Shown here: piece after piece, positions 43,301 through 52,757 of the stretch
Position numbering within the stretch: position 1 is the first letter of the stretch
How the letters are laid out: each line of letters begins with the position of its first letter
Source: SLJN01 sp964505385
GTDB lineage: Bacteria > Bacteroidota > Rhodothermia > Balneolales > Natronogracilivirgulaceae
Direction: 5' to 3'
NCBI GenBank assembly: GCA_964505385.1
Contig: CAZDIA010000005.1
Location: 50,438 to 114,437 of the forward strand
DNA: 64,000 nt
Notes under the pieces: model-generated
Seen by the model: the letters and a program-made list of their open reading frames with translations, nothing else
What the model was told of the DNA's origin: nothing
The model's database searches: none
Position numbers and translations under genes: made by a program

Positions 43301-45025
43301 ATGCCATATATTTTTTTAAATGGGATTAAATCATCCCTGTTGGTCGCTTTATGTATCTTTATTATCGCTTCAGCAGCCCATGGCCAGACCGGCGATCAGG
43401 ATCAGCGACAATTTATGCCTCAAAGGGATCATCAACTGATATTTCCTTCCATGGTGGATGAATTCGGGCTTGAAATGAGCCTGGATCAGATGTTGATGGA
43501 AGAATATATTGATAAAGAAACTTATATCCTCGGACCGGGAGATATGTTTTCCATTGATCTGAAAGGTGAAATTACACAGTCTGTTAGAGGGATTGTGGTT
43601 AATGGTGAGGGGTATATATTCATCCCGGGTGTCGGGCAGGTAGATGTAAAAGAGCTGAGCCTTGTCGATGCACGGGAGAGAATAGATGAAGAGATTAGTG
43701 AGCAATTTCAAAATACTCGGATTACAGTGTCACTTGACCGGCCGAGGCCGGTAATATTCAGTGTGCACGGTGATGTGCCCAGCCCCGGCAAATACGTCGT
43801 GCCGTTCCAAACCCGTATAGATCAGGCAATCTTTCCGGCTTTAAAAGATGAAGATCCGCCGGATTTAAGCGGCGGCTCGTCAGCAGGGTATACGTCATTT
43901 CAGTATGAATTCAGCGAATTGCAAAACTTGCCGCAATCACTTCGTAACGTTCGTGTTATTTCAGATAACGGCGAAGAGCAAAATGCCGATTTGGTTTCTT
44001 ATTTGCGAAAAGGAGATAAAGATGCTAACCCGTTTGTACGAGACGGGGATGTCATTCACGTTCAACGCAAACTTGAAGAAGGTCCGAAAGTTTCCATTTC
44101 GGGTGGAGTGAGCACTCATCTGGATTTGGAGTACCGCCAGGGTGATAATCTTGGGTCACTTATTGATATTGCCGGTGGATTCAGTTCGGATGCCGACACG
44201 TCGAAAATTCATCTCTATCGCAGGCAGGGAAATGAGATTGTTCAGCATGATATAAATCCCAATGAAGAAGATTTAAATGAATTTGAAGTTGAACCCAATG
44301 ATAAAATTATCGTTCCGATTGACCGTGATCTTCATCAATCGGAAGTTGCTCATGTGAATGGCGAGGTTGAAATACCGGGGCGATATCCCATTGTGGATGG
44401 TGAGACGACTGTATATGACCTGTTAGAAATGACTGGTGGATCCACTTCCAGAGCGCTTACTCACGGCGCCTATTTAATTCGAAGTGAAGCAGGTGGTGAT
44501 AGAACACTTAAGGAGCCACAACCTGCGATGGAACAGCTTATGCGAACCTCGGATCAGTACCGGCAGGGATTCGAATATCTGGAGCTTGAAGCAGCCCTAA
44601 GCCAGAACCAGGTGCATGTCGATCTTTCGAATGAAGAACAGTTGAAAAACACCAGGCTGTATTCTGAAGACCAGCTTTATATTCCTAAAGATGAAAATAC
44701 GGTATTTATGATGGGGCAGGTCAACAATCCCGGTCACTATACTTTTAATGATAATTCATCAACGGAGAGTTACATCAATGAGGCCGGGGGCTACGCACTG
44801 GCGGCTGAAGAATCCCGCATATTTATTATAAAAGCCGGCAGCCGAAGCTGGTATCATCCGGATGAGACGGATGTGGAGTCCGGTGATATCATTTTTGTTG
44901 ACCGGGTTCCCTACGATGATCTACAGGCGCGCCGCTCTTACAGGCAGGGAAATATCCAATTAATTTTGACGGGTATATCCACCATTACCAGTGTAATTAC
45001 CACTTATATTGCCGTATTTCGCTAA
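43301..45025 (+). CDS. Polysaccharide export protein, Wza-like, with SLBB domains
   Basis: This outer-membrane exporter subunit carries polymer out of the cell. The frame opens at TTG 43271, but the ATG at 43301 yields a proper signal peptide (MPYIFLNGIKSSLLVALCIF to AHGQ), giving 574 residues. The PES domain includes YILGPGDMFSIDLKGE and GYIFIPGVGQVDV; several SLBB-like repeats follow, such as SISGGVSTHLDLEYRQGD, VAHVNGEVEIPGRYPIVDG and VFMMGQVNNPGHYTFND. The last 22 residues are hydrophobic, like the Wza membrane helix. It opens the polysaccharide locus. Confidence 0.9.
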   Translation: MPYIFLNGIKSSLLVALCIFIIASAAHGQTGDQDQRQFMPQRDHQLIFPSMVDEFGLEMSLDQMLMEEYIDKETYILGPGDMFSIDLKGEITQSVRGIVVNGEGYIFIPGVGQVDVKELSLVDARERIDEEISEQFQNTRITVSLDRPRPVIFSVHGDVPSPGKYVVPFQTRIDQAIFPALKDEDPPDLSGGSSAGYTSFQYEFSELQNLPQSLRNVRVISDNGEEQNADLVSYLRKGDKDANPFVRDGDVIHVQRKLEEGPKVSISGGVSTHLDLEYRQGDNLGSLIDIAGGFSSDADTSKIHLYRRQGNEIVQHDINPNEEDLNEFEVEPNDKIIVPIDRDLHQSEVAHVNGEVEIPGRYPIVDGETTVYDLLEMTGGSTSRALTHGAYLIRSEAGGDRTLKEPQPAMEQLMRTSDQYRQGFEYLELEAALSQNQVHVDLSNEEQLKNTRLYSEDQLYIPKDENTVFMMGQVNNPGHYTFNDNSSTESYINEAGGYALAAEESRIFIIKAGSRSWYHPDETDVESGDIIFVDRVPYDDLQARRSYRQGNIQLILTGISTITSVITTYIAVFR

Positions 45026-45062
45026 TTTAATTAAGCATAGAAATTGAAATTTATATAAACTG

Positions 45063-46280
45063 ATGGCCGAGGAAAAATCTCCTAAAAGTGTAAATCTACT
45101 TGATGTACTTATTGTCATAGCCAGGCACAAATGGTTTCTCATCAAAGTGGTGGTCAGCATCACAATAATAGCGTTGATAATCAGCCTCATTTGGCCGGAA
45201 ACTTACAAATCATCAACGACAATTTTGCCGCCCAAAGAACAACAAATCACTGATGGTATGATGGGCGGTGTATTGGGTGATATCGTAAGCACTCCTACCC
45301 AGACTGATAAACTTGATAATGAAGCCTTGTTGACACTCATCAGAAGCCGATCAGTAAGACAAAAGATCATTGATGAGTTTAATCTCAAAGAAGAATATGG
45401 CGTTGAAGTTCGCGAGGCGATTCTGGACCGGGTTGCGAATAATACCCAAATTGAGGAAATCAGAGAGGGTGGCTTTGGATTTAATCCTGTGATTGCTATA
45501 GAGTTGTCATATACCGACCGTGACCCTGAGCTTGCAAGAGATATTGTTGATTTTTATTTAGATGTGGTCGATGACCAGGCGCGGGAAATTAATCAGAAGA
45601 ATGTAAGGGAGCGTCTTGCAATAATTGAAAGACGCTATCAAAAGAATGAGCAAGAGCTTGCTGAGGCTGAAGAGGAGTTTTCCGATTTTCAGGAAAATTT
45701 CGGGGTGATGTTGGTTGATGCCCAGGTAGAAGCGATGATTGAGCAAATCGGGGAGGTTCGTGCTAATCTGGTCGAAACCAAACTGGAGGCAGATGTGCTT
45801 GCACAACGAGTGGGGCCAAATAATACCGAATTGTCGAATCTGCGTCGCCGGCAACAGGAGCTTCAGAATGAATACAACAGCATGATTCAGAAGTCAGAAC
45901 AGAGGATGAATCCCGATGACATATTTCATCCGTTCATGAATATGCCGGAACTTGGCTTGCAGTATGCTCGGCTTCAGCGTGAGGTGGAGGTTCAAAATGC
46001 AATTTATGAGATGATCTATCCCCAATATCAACAGCAGCTGATGATGACTGAAGATGACTCCCGAAACCTTCAGATTATGGATGAGCCTAACCTGCCGACG
46101 TATAAAGATTCACCCCAACGCGCTTTTATAGTAATTGGAGGGTTTTTATTCGCACTGTTTATCTCCTTTATATTTATTTACATAAGGGAGATACTTAAAG
46201 ATGATAATGACGATGAAAGCGGAAATCGTCAAAAAATCAATGAGTTTGTAGCTGCTCTAAAGGCTCGTCGCGACGCTTAA
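45063..46280 (+). CDS. Polysaccharide chain-length determinant (Wzz/GumC-like)
   Basis: A PCP-type protein of 405 residues with two membrane helices (about 22-42 and 352-378). Between them lies a long periplasmic coiled-coil region (about 185-265) rich in Glu, Gln and Arg. The N-terminal side has TYKSSTTILPPKEQQ, the C-terminal one DSPQRAFIVIGGFLFALF with the Pro-rich family segment. There is no tyrosine kinase domain, so a separate kinase may exist. Partner of the Wza-like gene just upstream. Confidence 0.88.
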   Translation: MAEEKSPKSVNLLDVLIVIARHKWFLIKVVVSITIIALIISLIWPETYKSSTTILPPKEQQITDGMMGGVLGDIVSTPTQTDKLDNEALLTLIRSRSVRQKIIDEFNLKEEYGVEVREAILDRVANNTQIEEIREGGFGFNPVIAIELSYTDRDPELARDIVDFYLDVVDDQAREINQKNVRERLAIIERRYQKNEQELAEAEEEFSDFQENFGVMLVDAQVEAMIEQIGEVRANLVETKLEADVLAQRVGPNNTELSNLRRRQQELQNEYNSMIQKSEQRMNPDDIFHPFMNMPELGLQYARLQREVEVQNAIYEMIYPQYQQQLMMTEDDSRNLQIMDEPNLPTYKDSPQRAFIVIGGFLFALFISFIFIYIREILKDDNDDESGNRQKINEFVAALKARRDA

Positions 46281-46290
46281 TCTGTAGCCC

Positions 46291-47709
46291 ATGAGTGACT
46301 CAGCGGCACAACTTTTACATTTTTTCCGGCAGCATTCAATTTGGGTTGTTGCAGGTTTAATTGTGCTGTACCTGTTGGTAATGTGGATAGCCTATAGTTT
46401 AGGCGGGATGGTAGGTGGAATCTGGTTTCCGGTAATCTTCTGCGGACTTGTGACGGCCGGAATTTTGGGTCTTTATTTCATCCACGCTCCTTATCCGCTT
46501 ATTGTACTCCTGGCAATGGGTAACTATATGGGTAGTTTATTCGCCTTTGTGGAAGAGGGGCTCGTTCCGTTTTCGGTGTTTCAATTGCTTTTGGTGTTAA
46601 GCTTTGTGGTTTTCTTATTTCACCGGTTATATACCCAAAATTTTGAGTTCAGGGTTACGGGCATGGAGCTGGAATGGTTTTTGTTTATAGCTCTAATCTG
46701 CTTTTCACTGCTATATACGCCCAATACAATGGATGGGGTCATTTATGTGCTCCGATACATCATGTTATTCGCTATGATGTATATGATTCTGAATGTGATT
46801 CAACGCTCTGAACACATTACGTACCTGGTATATGCGCTCATAGGTATTTCGGTAATTCTCGCTATAGCGAGTTTTTACAATATGATCGCCAACCCGGATG
46901 CATTAATCGAAGGGGTGGTGACCGAGGGTGGCCGGCTTACCAGAGATACGCTTACCGGTGTTGATCCCAACAGGTTTGCAGCATTGTTTCTACTGCCTAT
47001 TGCATTGCTTACTTCAGTTTCATTGAGCGGCTGGAAAACACGCTACCGAATAACAGCCACCATCATGCTGTTCATCATGCTGTTAGGGGTTTTGGGCACA
47101 TATTCACGTAGTGTTATGGTAGCTGCTGCGGTTATGATGGTTATCATTGCCATTATGTATCGTCAGTATCAATTGTTTTTGTGGTTTGCGGTGTTAGGGG
47201 TAATTGTCATTTTATTAATTCCCGACTTACGATATTTCGCCACAACAGTTCTTACACGCGCCATGGATATCTTTGCGGGTACTGAAGATGATTCCTCCAG
47301 AATAAGAGTTCTACTTGGAATCGCAGCCGTTTATATGTTTTTTGATTCCTATTTGCTTGGGGTCGGATTCAGAGGGTTTGAACATTATTACACCAATTAT
47401 TTTTCAGTCCATGAATCGATCGGAGTTGTTTTACCCCACAACGTGATTTATAAAGTTGGGGCTGAGCTTGGACTGATCGGACTGCTGCTCTTCTTGTTTA
47501 TATTGTGGAAAATCGGCCACACCGCATATTCCAATATCTATAACAGTACAACCAAATTACAGCGGGCCAATTCTATAGCTCTTTTTGCATCATTTATTGC
47601 AATGCTCATATTTTATCAGTTTTATGGTGGTGCGTTGTACGATAACAATCTGTGGGCTATAATTGCTTTTATTTTTGCACAGCAATGGCTTATAGCAAAT
47701 AACAAATAG
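46291..47709 (+). CDS. O-antigen ligase/polymerase-family membrane protein (Wzy-like)
   Basis: A 472-residue membrane protein with about eleven helices and one large periplasmic loop (about 330-390) holding FRGFEHYYTNYFSVHESIGV and PHNVIYKVGAELGLIG, the Wzy_C/WaaL-type pattern with a conserved His. It most likely polymerises repeat units or ligates the product. Placement after the export and chain-length genes favours a Wzy polymerase for this locus. Confidence 0.83.
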   Translation: MSDSAAQLLHFFRQHSIWVVAGLIVLYLLVMWIAYSLGGMVGGIWFPVIFCGLVTAGILGLYFIHAPYPLIVLLAMGNYMGSLFAFVEEGLVPFSVFQLLLVLSFVVFLFHRLYTQNFEFRVTGMELEWFLFIALICFSLLYTPNTMDGVIYVLRYIMLFAMMYMILNVIQRSEHITYLVYALIGISVILAIASFYNMIANPDALIEGVVTEGGRLTRDTLTGVDPNRFAALFLLPIALLTSVSLSGWKTRYRITATIMLFIMLLGVLGTYSRSVMVAAAVMMVIIAIMYRQYQLFLWFAVLGVIVILLIPDLRYFATTVLTRAMDIFAGTEDDSSRIRVLLGIAAVYMFFDSYLLGVGFRGFEHYYTNYFSVHESIGVVLPHNVIYKVGAELGLIGLLLFLFILWKIGHTAYSNIYNSTTKLQRANSIALFASFIAMLIFYQFYGGALYDNNLWAIIAFIFAQQWLIANNK

Positions 47710-47757
47710 TATTCCGGTTTTCGCCCGGAACTCAGAGGCCAAATCTAACTGAACTGT

Positions 47758-48945
47758 TTGAAGAACCTCATTTATATACTTCCAAAAGCCGATTACTTTG
47801 CTAAAGGAAAGCGCGGAAGCGTAGCCCATGCCCTTGGTGTTGCGGAGGGGATAGCAAAATCAGGGTGTAATGTAACAGTTGTTTCAGGGCCGGACCCGGA
47901 TGGATGGATGCGAAATCTTCACCCCAGGATTACTTTTATATCTGTAGAACCTTCAGAAAGCGGTTGGTTTGCCGGGAATGAATGGGAAAATCGCATGTTC
48001 GATCTTATTGCAGATGAAATTCGTAATTCTCCCCCTAATACTCTTGTTCTGACCCGGTATGGGATGTCTAATGGGTATCGGTTTCCGAAATTTTTCCGGC
48101 AGTTTCCCAACCTGATATGGGGTTTTGAAGTCAACAGTTTTATGATCCACTACCAAAAGGGTAAGTATGGTTTAATATCAACATTTTTCTCAGGGGTGGA
48201 ACAGCGGTCTTTATTGCAAAGTCCGTTTATTTATGTAATCTCAGACCGGTTAAAACAGGATTTGATATCCCAATATAAAATTCCGGAAGAAAAAATTCTG
48301 GTATGCCCCAATGCCGGTCCGGAACCAATAAATGATAAAGTGAAACCGGTAGGCGGCAAAGATGAAAAAATCAGATTTACCTATCTTGGGGTGTTTCAAA
48401 GATACTACGAAATTCCTGAGCTGATCAGGGCTTTTAAGAACTCAGATGCTCCATCCTCAAAACAGCCGGAATTACACTTGTTTGGCGATGGTGATGTTTA
48501 TGAACAATCTGTCAATGAAGCGGGTGATCATCCTGAAATCAAATTTCATGGCAGATACCAATTGGAATCACTTTTGGAATCCGGTCAGATCAACCGCAAT
48601 ACGATTCTGGTGTTGCCATTGGCCAATCATTTTAGCGCTTCGTTTGTATCACCCATTAAGCTGTTTGAGTATATGGCACTTGGCCTGCCGGTTATGGCAT
48701 CAAATGTTGGTCAGATTTCGGATATTCTGGAGCATAAAAAAACAGCATACCTCTATGACCCCGAAACTCCGGGTGCTATGGAGGAGGGGTTTCGATGGAT
48801 GAGTGAACATCCGGAAGAATGTGCCCGGATCGCCGAAAACATGCAGCAGGTTTATGCAGCGAAACATACCTGGACGCAACGAATGCAGGACTTTCGCAGA
48901 TGGATAGAATCCCGGTTTTTTATGGAAAAAACAGTCTCACAATGA
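47758..48945 (+). CDS. Glycosyltransferase family 4 enzyme
   Basis: A 395-residue GT-B-type enzyme started by TTG at 47758. The N-lobe has KGKRGSVAHALGVAEGIA; the C-lobe has FTYLGVFQRYYEIPELIRAF, LHLFGDGDVYEQ, and SASFVSPIKLFEYMALGLPV, where the Glu of the EX7E motif contacts the donor. The donor sugar and the linkage are unknown. Its stop overlaps the sulfotransferase ATG by four bases. Confidence 0.85.
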   Translation: MKNLIYILPKADYFAKGKRGSVAHALGVAEGIAKSGCNVTVVSGPDPDGWMRNLHPRITFISVEPSESGWFAGNEWENRMFDLIADEIRNSPPNTLVLTRYGMSNGYRFPKFFRQFPNLIWGFEVNSFMIHYQKGKYGLISTFFSGVEQRSLLQSPFIYVISDRLKQDLISQYKIPEEKILVCPNAGPEPINDKVKPVGGKDEKIRFTYLGVFQRYYEIPELIRAFKNSDAPSSKQPELHLFGDGDVYEQSVNEAGDHPEIKFHGRYQLESLLESGQINRNTILVLPLANHFSASFVSPIKLFEYMALGLPVMASNVGQISDILEHKKTAYLYDPETPGAMEEGFRWMSEHPEECARIAENMQQVYAAKHTWTQRMQDFRRWIESRFFMEKTVSQ

Positions 48946-49895
48946 GCAGATTGAAAGTATTTGTAGTGGGGGTCGGGCGCTCAGGTACCTCATTGATACA
49001 AAGCATGCTTGCTGCTCACAGCCGCCTCGCATTCCCGCCGGAAACATCTTTTATCCGCCGTTATATTGCAGATAAGCGCCTGGAATCCATCTGGAATAAG
49101 GGAGGCAGAAAAGCACTTGACAAAACGATCAGTGAAGATCCAAAGCTGCAACGGCTATCTGTTGATTTCGCACCGCTGGTGGAGGTTTTTGGAAATTATC
49201 AGCCAGGCCGGCGCGATATGATGTTTTACGAAGCCATTCTTGATGCGACCGCCGAAGAGCAAAACAAATTGTGGGCGGGGGATAAAGACCCTAAATCAAT
49301 CGAACTGCTTCCGGTCATCCATAATTACTGGCCGCAAACGCACATCGTTCACATTATTCGTGATCCAAGGGATGTTTTGGTTTCCAAAAACAAAGCAAAA
49401 TGGGCCGCGTCAAGACAGAACTGGCAGCATATTTTTGCAAACAGAATACAATTAAAACTCGGACGGCACGAGGGAAGAAAGTTTTTTGGTGAGCTTTATC
49501 ATGAGATACGTTATTCGGATTTACTTCAAAACCCGGAAGAAACGCTCCATAGACTTTGTGATAAACTTGATATAGAATATGAACCCGCCATGCTCGACTT
49601 TTCCGAAACAGCAAAACAGCTTGTTTCAAAAGAGGAAGAGAGCTGGAAAAAGGAAACGATGGGGCCTTTGCTGAAATCCAATCCGGGAAAATGGAAATCA
49701 GAGCTGAAAAGTGCCGAGACCGCCTTAACCGAGTTGGTCTGTCGTGAGGGAATTGAACATTCCGGAAGTAACATTTCCGGTGCGATTAATAAGTTATCAA
49801 TTATTTCGAAAGTTCGGGTGTATCTGACAGGTGGTCTGATCATGGCTTCAACCTTGTTATACAGGGTTTACAGAAATTTTAAATTAAGCATGTAA
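48942..49895 (+). CDS. Sulfotransferase
   Basis: A PAPS-dependent sulfotransferase-fold protein. The frame is open far upstream, but the ATG at 48942 gives MSRLKVFVVGVGRSGTSLIQ, where GVGRSGTS is the 5'-phosphosulfate loop, and 317 residues in total. The 3'-phosphate site is HIIRDPRDVLVSKNK. The target may be a sugar of the polymer or a lipid. A C-terminal hydrophobic segment (about 288-307) could anchor it in the membrane. It is coupled to the glycosyltransferase upstream. Confidence 0.88.
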   Translation: MSRLKVFVVGVGRSGTSLIQSMLAAHSRLAFPPETSFIRRYIADKRLESIWNKGGRKALDKTISEDPKLQRLSVDFAPLVEVFGNYQPGRRDMMFYEAILDATAEEQNKLWAGDKDPKSIELLPVIHNYWPQTHIVHIIRDPRDVLVSKNKAKWAASRQNWQHIFANRIQLKLGRHEGRKFFGELYHEIRYSDLLQNPEETLHRLCDKLDIEYEPAMLDFSETAKQLVSKEEESWKKETMGPLLKSNPGKWKSELKSAETALTELVCREGIEHSGSNISGAINKLSIISKVRVYLTGGLIMASTLLYRVYRNFKLSM

Positions 49896-49935
49896 GTGGC
49901 ATCGGTTCTGATTTATCGTAAAATGAATCTATTAC

Positions 49936-50976
49936 ATGAATACTAAACCCTCCATCCGATATGATGCGTATCCCGGCAGAATCCTTTATGTGGATGGAGC
50001 TGAGGTCTGGCGAATTAATGGCAGACGATTATGGGTAAGCCGTGACGGCGGTGAAAACTGGAAAACCCGCGCAGTTTTGCCAATGCGTGGTATCAGCGAA
50101 TGCATGGCCATCAACCGGATTACAAGACGGCTTAGCAGAACGGGCGGACATCATTTTCAAAAAACCGGAGAGGATTGCGGGGTGATGATTGCCCATAAAC
50201 ATATTTTTGAATTGCAAAACGGCAACTTACGTCTGCGCCGTTCTGAAAGAATTCAAGGCTCGAGACCGCTTACTTTTTGCCGGCATAATGATGCCCTTTA
50301 CTACGGTGAATACCGCGGTAACCCGGAGCGTAGCGCGGTACATGTCTGGAAAGGTGATTTGTCAGGATCAAACTGGGAGCCGGTGTGGAAAACCAATCAA
50401 GTCAGGCACATTCACGGAGTGATGAGTGATCCGTACACTAACGAAGTCTGGGTAACGACCGGCGACAAGGATGCCGAGAGCACTATACAGAAGACTTCTG
50501 ATGATTTTAAAACCCTTGAGCTGGTCAGTGGTGGAAGTCAAACCAGACGGGCGGTGCAACTGTTGTTTGATAAAGGATTTGTATACTATGGCTCGGATGC
50601 TCCTGATGAGCCTAACTATATTTACCGGCTGGATCGCAAAACCGGAAAGCCGGTGGCGTTGCAAAAAGTAGGAGGTCCGGTGTTTTATGGCTGTAAGAGC
50701 GGGGATTTTATATTTTTCTCAACGGTTTGCGAGCCATCAGAAATAAATAACACCCAATCGGTTGAGTTGTGGGGGTCATCTGACGGGGAAAACTGGAAGT
50801 GTATCACAACATTTCAAAAAGACAGGTGGAACATGAAGCTCTTTCAATATGGTCAGTTATTATTTCCGGCCGGGAAGGGTGATGACCGCAATCTTTGGTT
50901 AACTCCTTTTGCAACCAGGATGGATCAACAGGTACTCAGGATTTCATTAGATGAAATAAAAAAGTCGGGGTTATAA
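49936..50976 (+). CDS. Asp-box beta-propeller-like protein of unknown function
   Basis: A 346-residue protein with sialidase-type Asp boxes: SRDGGENW (35-42) fits S-x-D-x-G-x-x-W exactly, and weaker versions occur in QKTSDDFKTLE and SSDGENWKC. The regular spacing suggests a six- or seven-bladed propeller. There is no signal peptide or membrane segment, so it should be cytosolic, and no catalytic sialidase arginine triad was identified. It could bind or modify a sugar. It converges on the minus-strand sulfotransferase with six bases of overlap. Confidence 0.6.
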   Translation: MNTKPSIRYDAYPGRILYVDGAEVWRINGRRLWVSRDGGENWKTRAVLPMRGISECMAINRITRRLSRTGGHHFQKTGEDCGVMIAHKHIFELQNGNLRLRRSERIQGSRPLTFCRHNDALYYGEYRGNPERSAVHVWKGDLSGSNWEPVWKTNQVRHIHGVMSDPYTNEVWVTTGDKDAESTIQKTSDDFKTLELVSGGSQTRRAVQLLFDKGFVYYGSDAPDEPNYIYRLDRKTGKPVALQKVGGPVFYGCKSGDFIFFSTVCEPSEINNTQSVELWGSSDGENWKCITTFQKDRWNMKLFQYGQLLFPAGKGDDRNLWLTPFATRMDQQVLRISLDEIKKSGL

Positions 50977-51891
50977 ATAGCCGTATTTTTTCAACAGTGG
51001 CCGGCAGATGAATTGTGCCAATCGCCGGTAGCGATTCGGCAAGTTTGAGCGCATGCCCCTCGAAGGGTCAAAAACAAACTCTTTTTTGAGACGCATGTGA
51101 TTCCCGCCAATATTATGACCGATAGCAAAAGGCTCTCCTTTACTGATGCTTGAGCTAATGGTTCTAAGCTCGTGTCCGAGGAATTCTTCGAGGCGTTTAA
51201 ATTCCCGTTCCGGATTTTCTGCCAGATCCTCATAGCGGATTTGCAAAAAACGGTCCGGCTCTTTTTTCCGGGCTTTTTCAGCCAGCATATTGCCTAAAAG
51301 CCAGGCAAAAGCGTTAATCGCGAGAAAAGGAGCAAATATTTTTTGGGGTTGAAAACGCCTTCTGAGAAATTTAAAACCGGAGCCTTCTTTCAATCTTTTA
51401 TAGTCACTTTCCAGAATTTGAACAGGATTTTTAACAAGGTGTATGATTTTTGCTTCAGGATGAAACCGAAGCAGAAAAAGTGCCCGGGTTATCTCTTTAC
51501 TGGAATCAACAATTGTTGTGTTGGAATCGCCACAGACAGATTTCGCAATTAACCGGTTGTAGTTAATCAGCCGGGTAACCGAATCGGAGCCGGGACGGGC
51601 TCGCAGAGTTGAAAGGTATGATCGAATGTGCGCTTGCTTGTTTAATCGTTCAGCCGCTTCATCCCACGATGCCTCAGACTGATTTTCAAATTCATTGCGG
51701 ATTTTAGCCCAGTATGAACAATTTTTAAATGATTGACCGCAACTGCAGAGGTCATCATAACGACTCATCCCTGATAGCAGTTCTCCCACACTTTCAATTT
51801 GAGGAGCGTTTCCCAGCATAGCATCGAGCATGGTAGAGCCGCTGTGGCCGCGACCGGCGATATAAACAAATTGCTTCGTCTCTTCTGGCAT
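50971..51891 (-). CDS. Sulfotransferase
   Basis: A 306-residue PAPS-dependent sulfotransferase-like protein. The 5'-phosphosulfate loop is GRGHSGSTMLDAML (13-26). The cysteine motif LCSCGQSFKNCSYW is common in this sulfotransferase group. HLVKNPVQILESDYKRLK stands at the 3'-phosphate position, and YEDLAENPEREFKRLEEFLG is a typical later segment. It is on the minus strand inside a plus-strand locus, next to another minus-strand sulfotransferase. The target is unknown. Confidence 0.87.
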   Translation of the reverse strand: MPEETKQFVYIAGRGHSGSTMLDAMLGNAPQIESVGELLSGMSRYDDLCSCGQSFKNCSYWAKIRNEFENQSEASWDEAAERLNKQAHIRSYLSTLRARPGSDSVTRLINYNRLIAKSVCGDSNTTIVDSSKEITRALFLLRFHPEAKIIHLVKNPVQILESDYKRLKEGSGFKFLRRRFQPQKIFAPFLAINAFAWLLGNMLAEKARKKEPDRFLQIRYEDLAENPEREFKRLEEFLGHELRTISSSISKGEPFAIGHNIGGNHMRLKKEFVFDPSRGMRSNLPNRYRRLAQFICRPLLKKYGYL

Positions 51892-51921
51892 AAATTACTT
51901 TGAAATATCCGGGTGATTAAA

Positions 51922-52641
51922 CTACTGATTTATCTCCTCATTTTCAGATGAGTTTGTCGATTTGCGCCTGCTTTCGGTAAATAAATTGGCTTTTCCAGCC
52001 AGGTAGTTTTCCCGGATTTTTTTATTCTCCTCATCAAATAGAGCTAAAAATTCTTTTTTTTCTTCTTCACTTTGCCAGAAACTTTTACTGTCGGAGGANN
52101 NNNNNNNNNNNNNNNNNNNNNNNNNNNNNNNNNNNNNNNNNNNNNNNNNNNNNNNNNNNNNNNNNNNNNNNNNNNNNNNNNNNNNNNNNNNNNNNNNNAG
52201 GTTTTCAAGATAGGCGGAGTGAATGAAATCATCCTGCCGGCGCAGAATGAGTACAGGCTCGACTTCAAAATCCTGAAATAAATCCGCGAAATTTTGTAGA
52301 TAAGTAAGTCTCCGCAACTTCCAGTCCCGGCTTGTATCCGGGGAAAGGTATCTGCAGATTTTTTCACTGCTCAAAAATATTACGGTATCTCCCGCATGTT
52401 CTTTCCAAAATGATATCAGTTGTTTTACCTCCTGATAAGTGAAATTCTCCCAGGTGGTATCTTCGGCTACCGCACTTGCAATATCGTGATGAGTTCGCGG
52501 CCTGGATTGGCGAATGGGTTGGTAATCCGGATACCAAATACCTTTTTGATAAAGGCCGTCGCGATTACCGGCACAAAAAGATTGAATTGCAGTTGTTCCG
52601 GTTTTATGCAGACCGGCATGCAGTATTAACCGAGGTTTCAT
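51922..52641 (-). CDS. Sulfotransferase-like protein, interrupted by an assembly gap
   Basis: The N-terminus MKPRLILHAGLHKTGTTAIQ holds the phosphosulfate loop HKTGTT; later VEPVLILRRQDDFIHSAYLEN is the region before the gap. After 100 Ns the frame continues with FLALFDEENKKIRENYLAGK, a usual C-terminal segment of this family. Because the gap is of conventional length, the true protein is probably longer than the 239 codons seen, and the frame across it is not certain. It lies 30 bases upstream of the other minus-strand sulfotransferase and is probably cotranscribed. Confidence 0.75.
   Translation of the reverse strand: MKPRLILHAGLHKTGTTAIQSFCAGNRDGLYQKGIWYPDYQPIRQSRPRTHHDIASAVAEDTTWENFTYQEVKQLISFWKEHAGDTVIFLSSEKICRYLSPDTSRDWKLRRLTYLQNFADLFQDFEVEPVLILRRQDDFIHSAYLENXXXXXXXXXXXXXXXXXXXXXXXXXXXXXXXXXXSSDSKSFWQSEEEKKEFLALFDEENKKIRENYLAGKANLFTESRRKSTNSSENEEINQ
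52099..52198. other. Assembly gap (100 N)
   Basis: Exactly 100 unknown bases, the conventional size for a scaffold gap of unknown length. It cuts the sulfotransferase-like gene at 51922-52641. Confidence 0.99.
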
Positions 52642-52757
52642 ATGTATGAAATTCCAGACTGGTGATTAGGGGCAATTAAATTAAAAAATTAATAGCTTTT
52701 TAATTATCATTTCGGATGAATTTTTTAATCATTATTAGCGGGATTTAACCAGATACT

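Noticed and set aside
48819..48941. Upstream extension of the first sulfotransferase
   Set aside because: It overlaps the end of the glycosyltransferase gene, and the conserved phosphosulfate loop begins right after the ATG at 48942.
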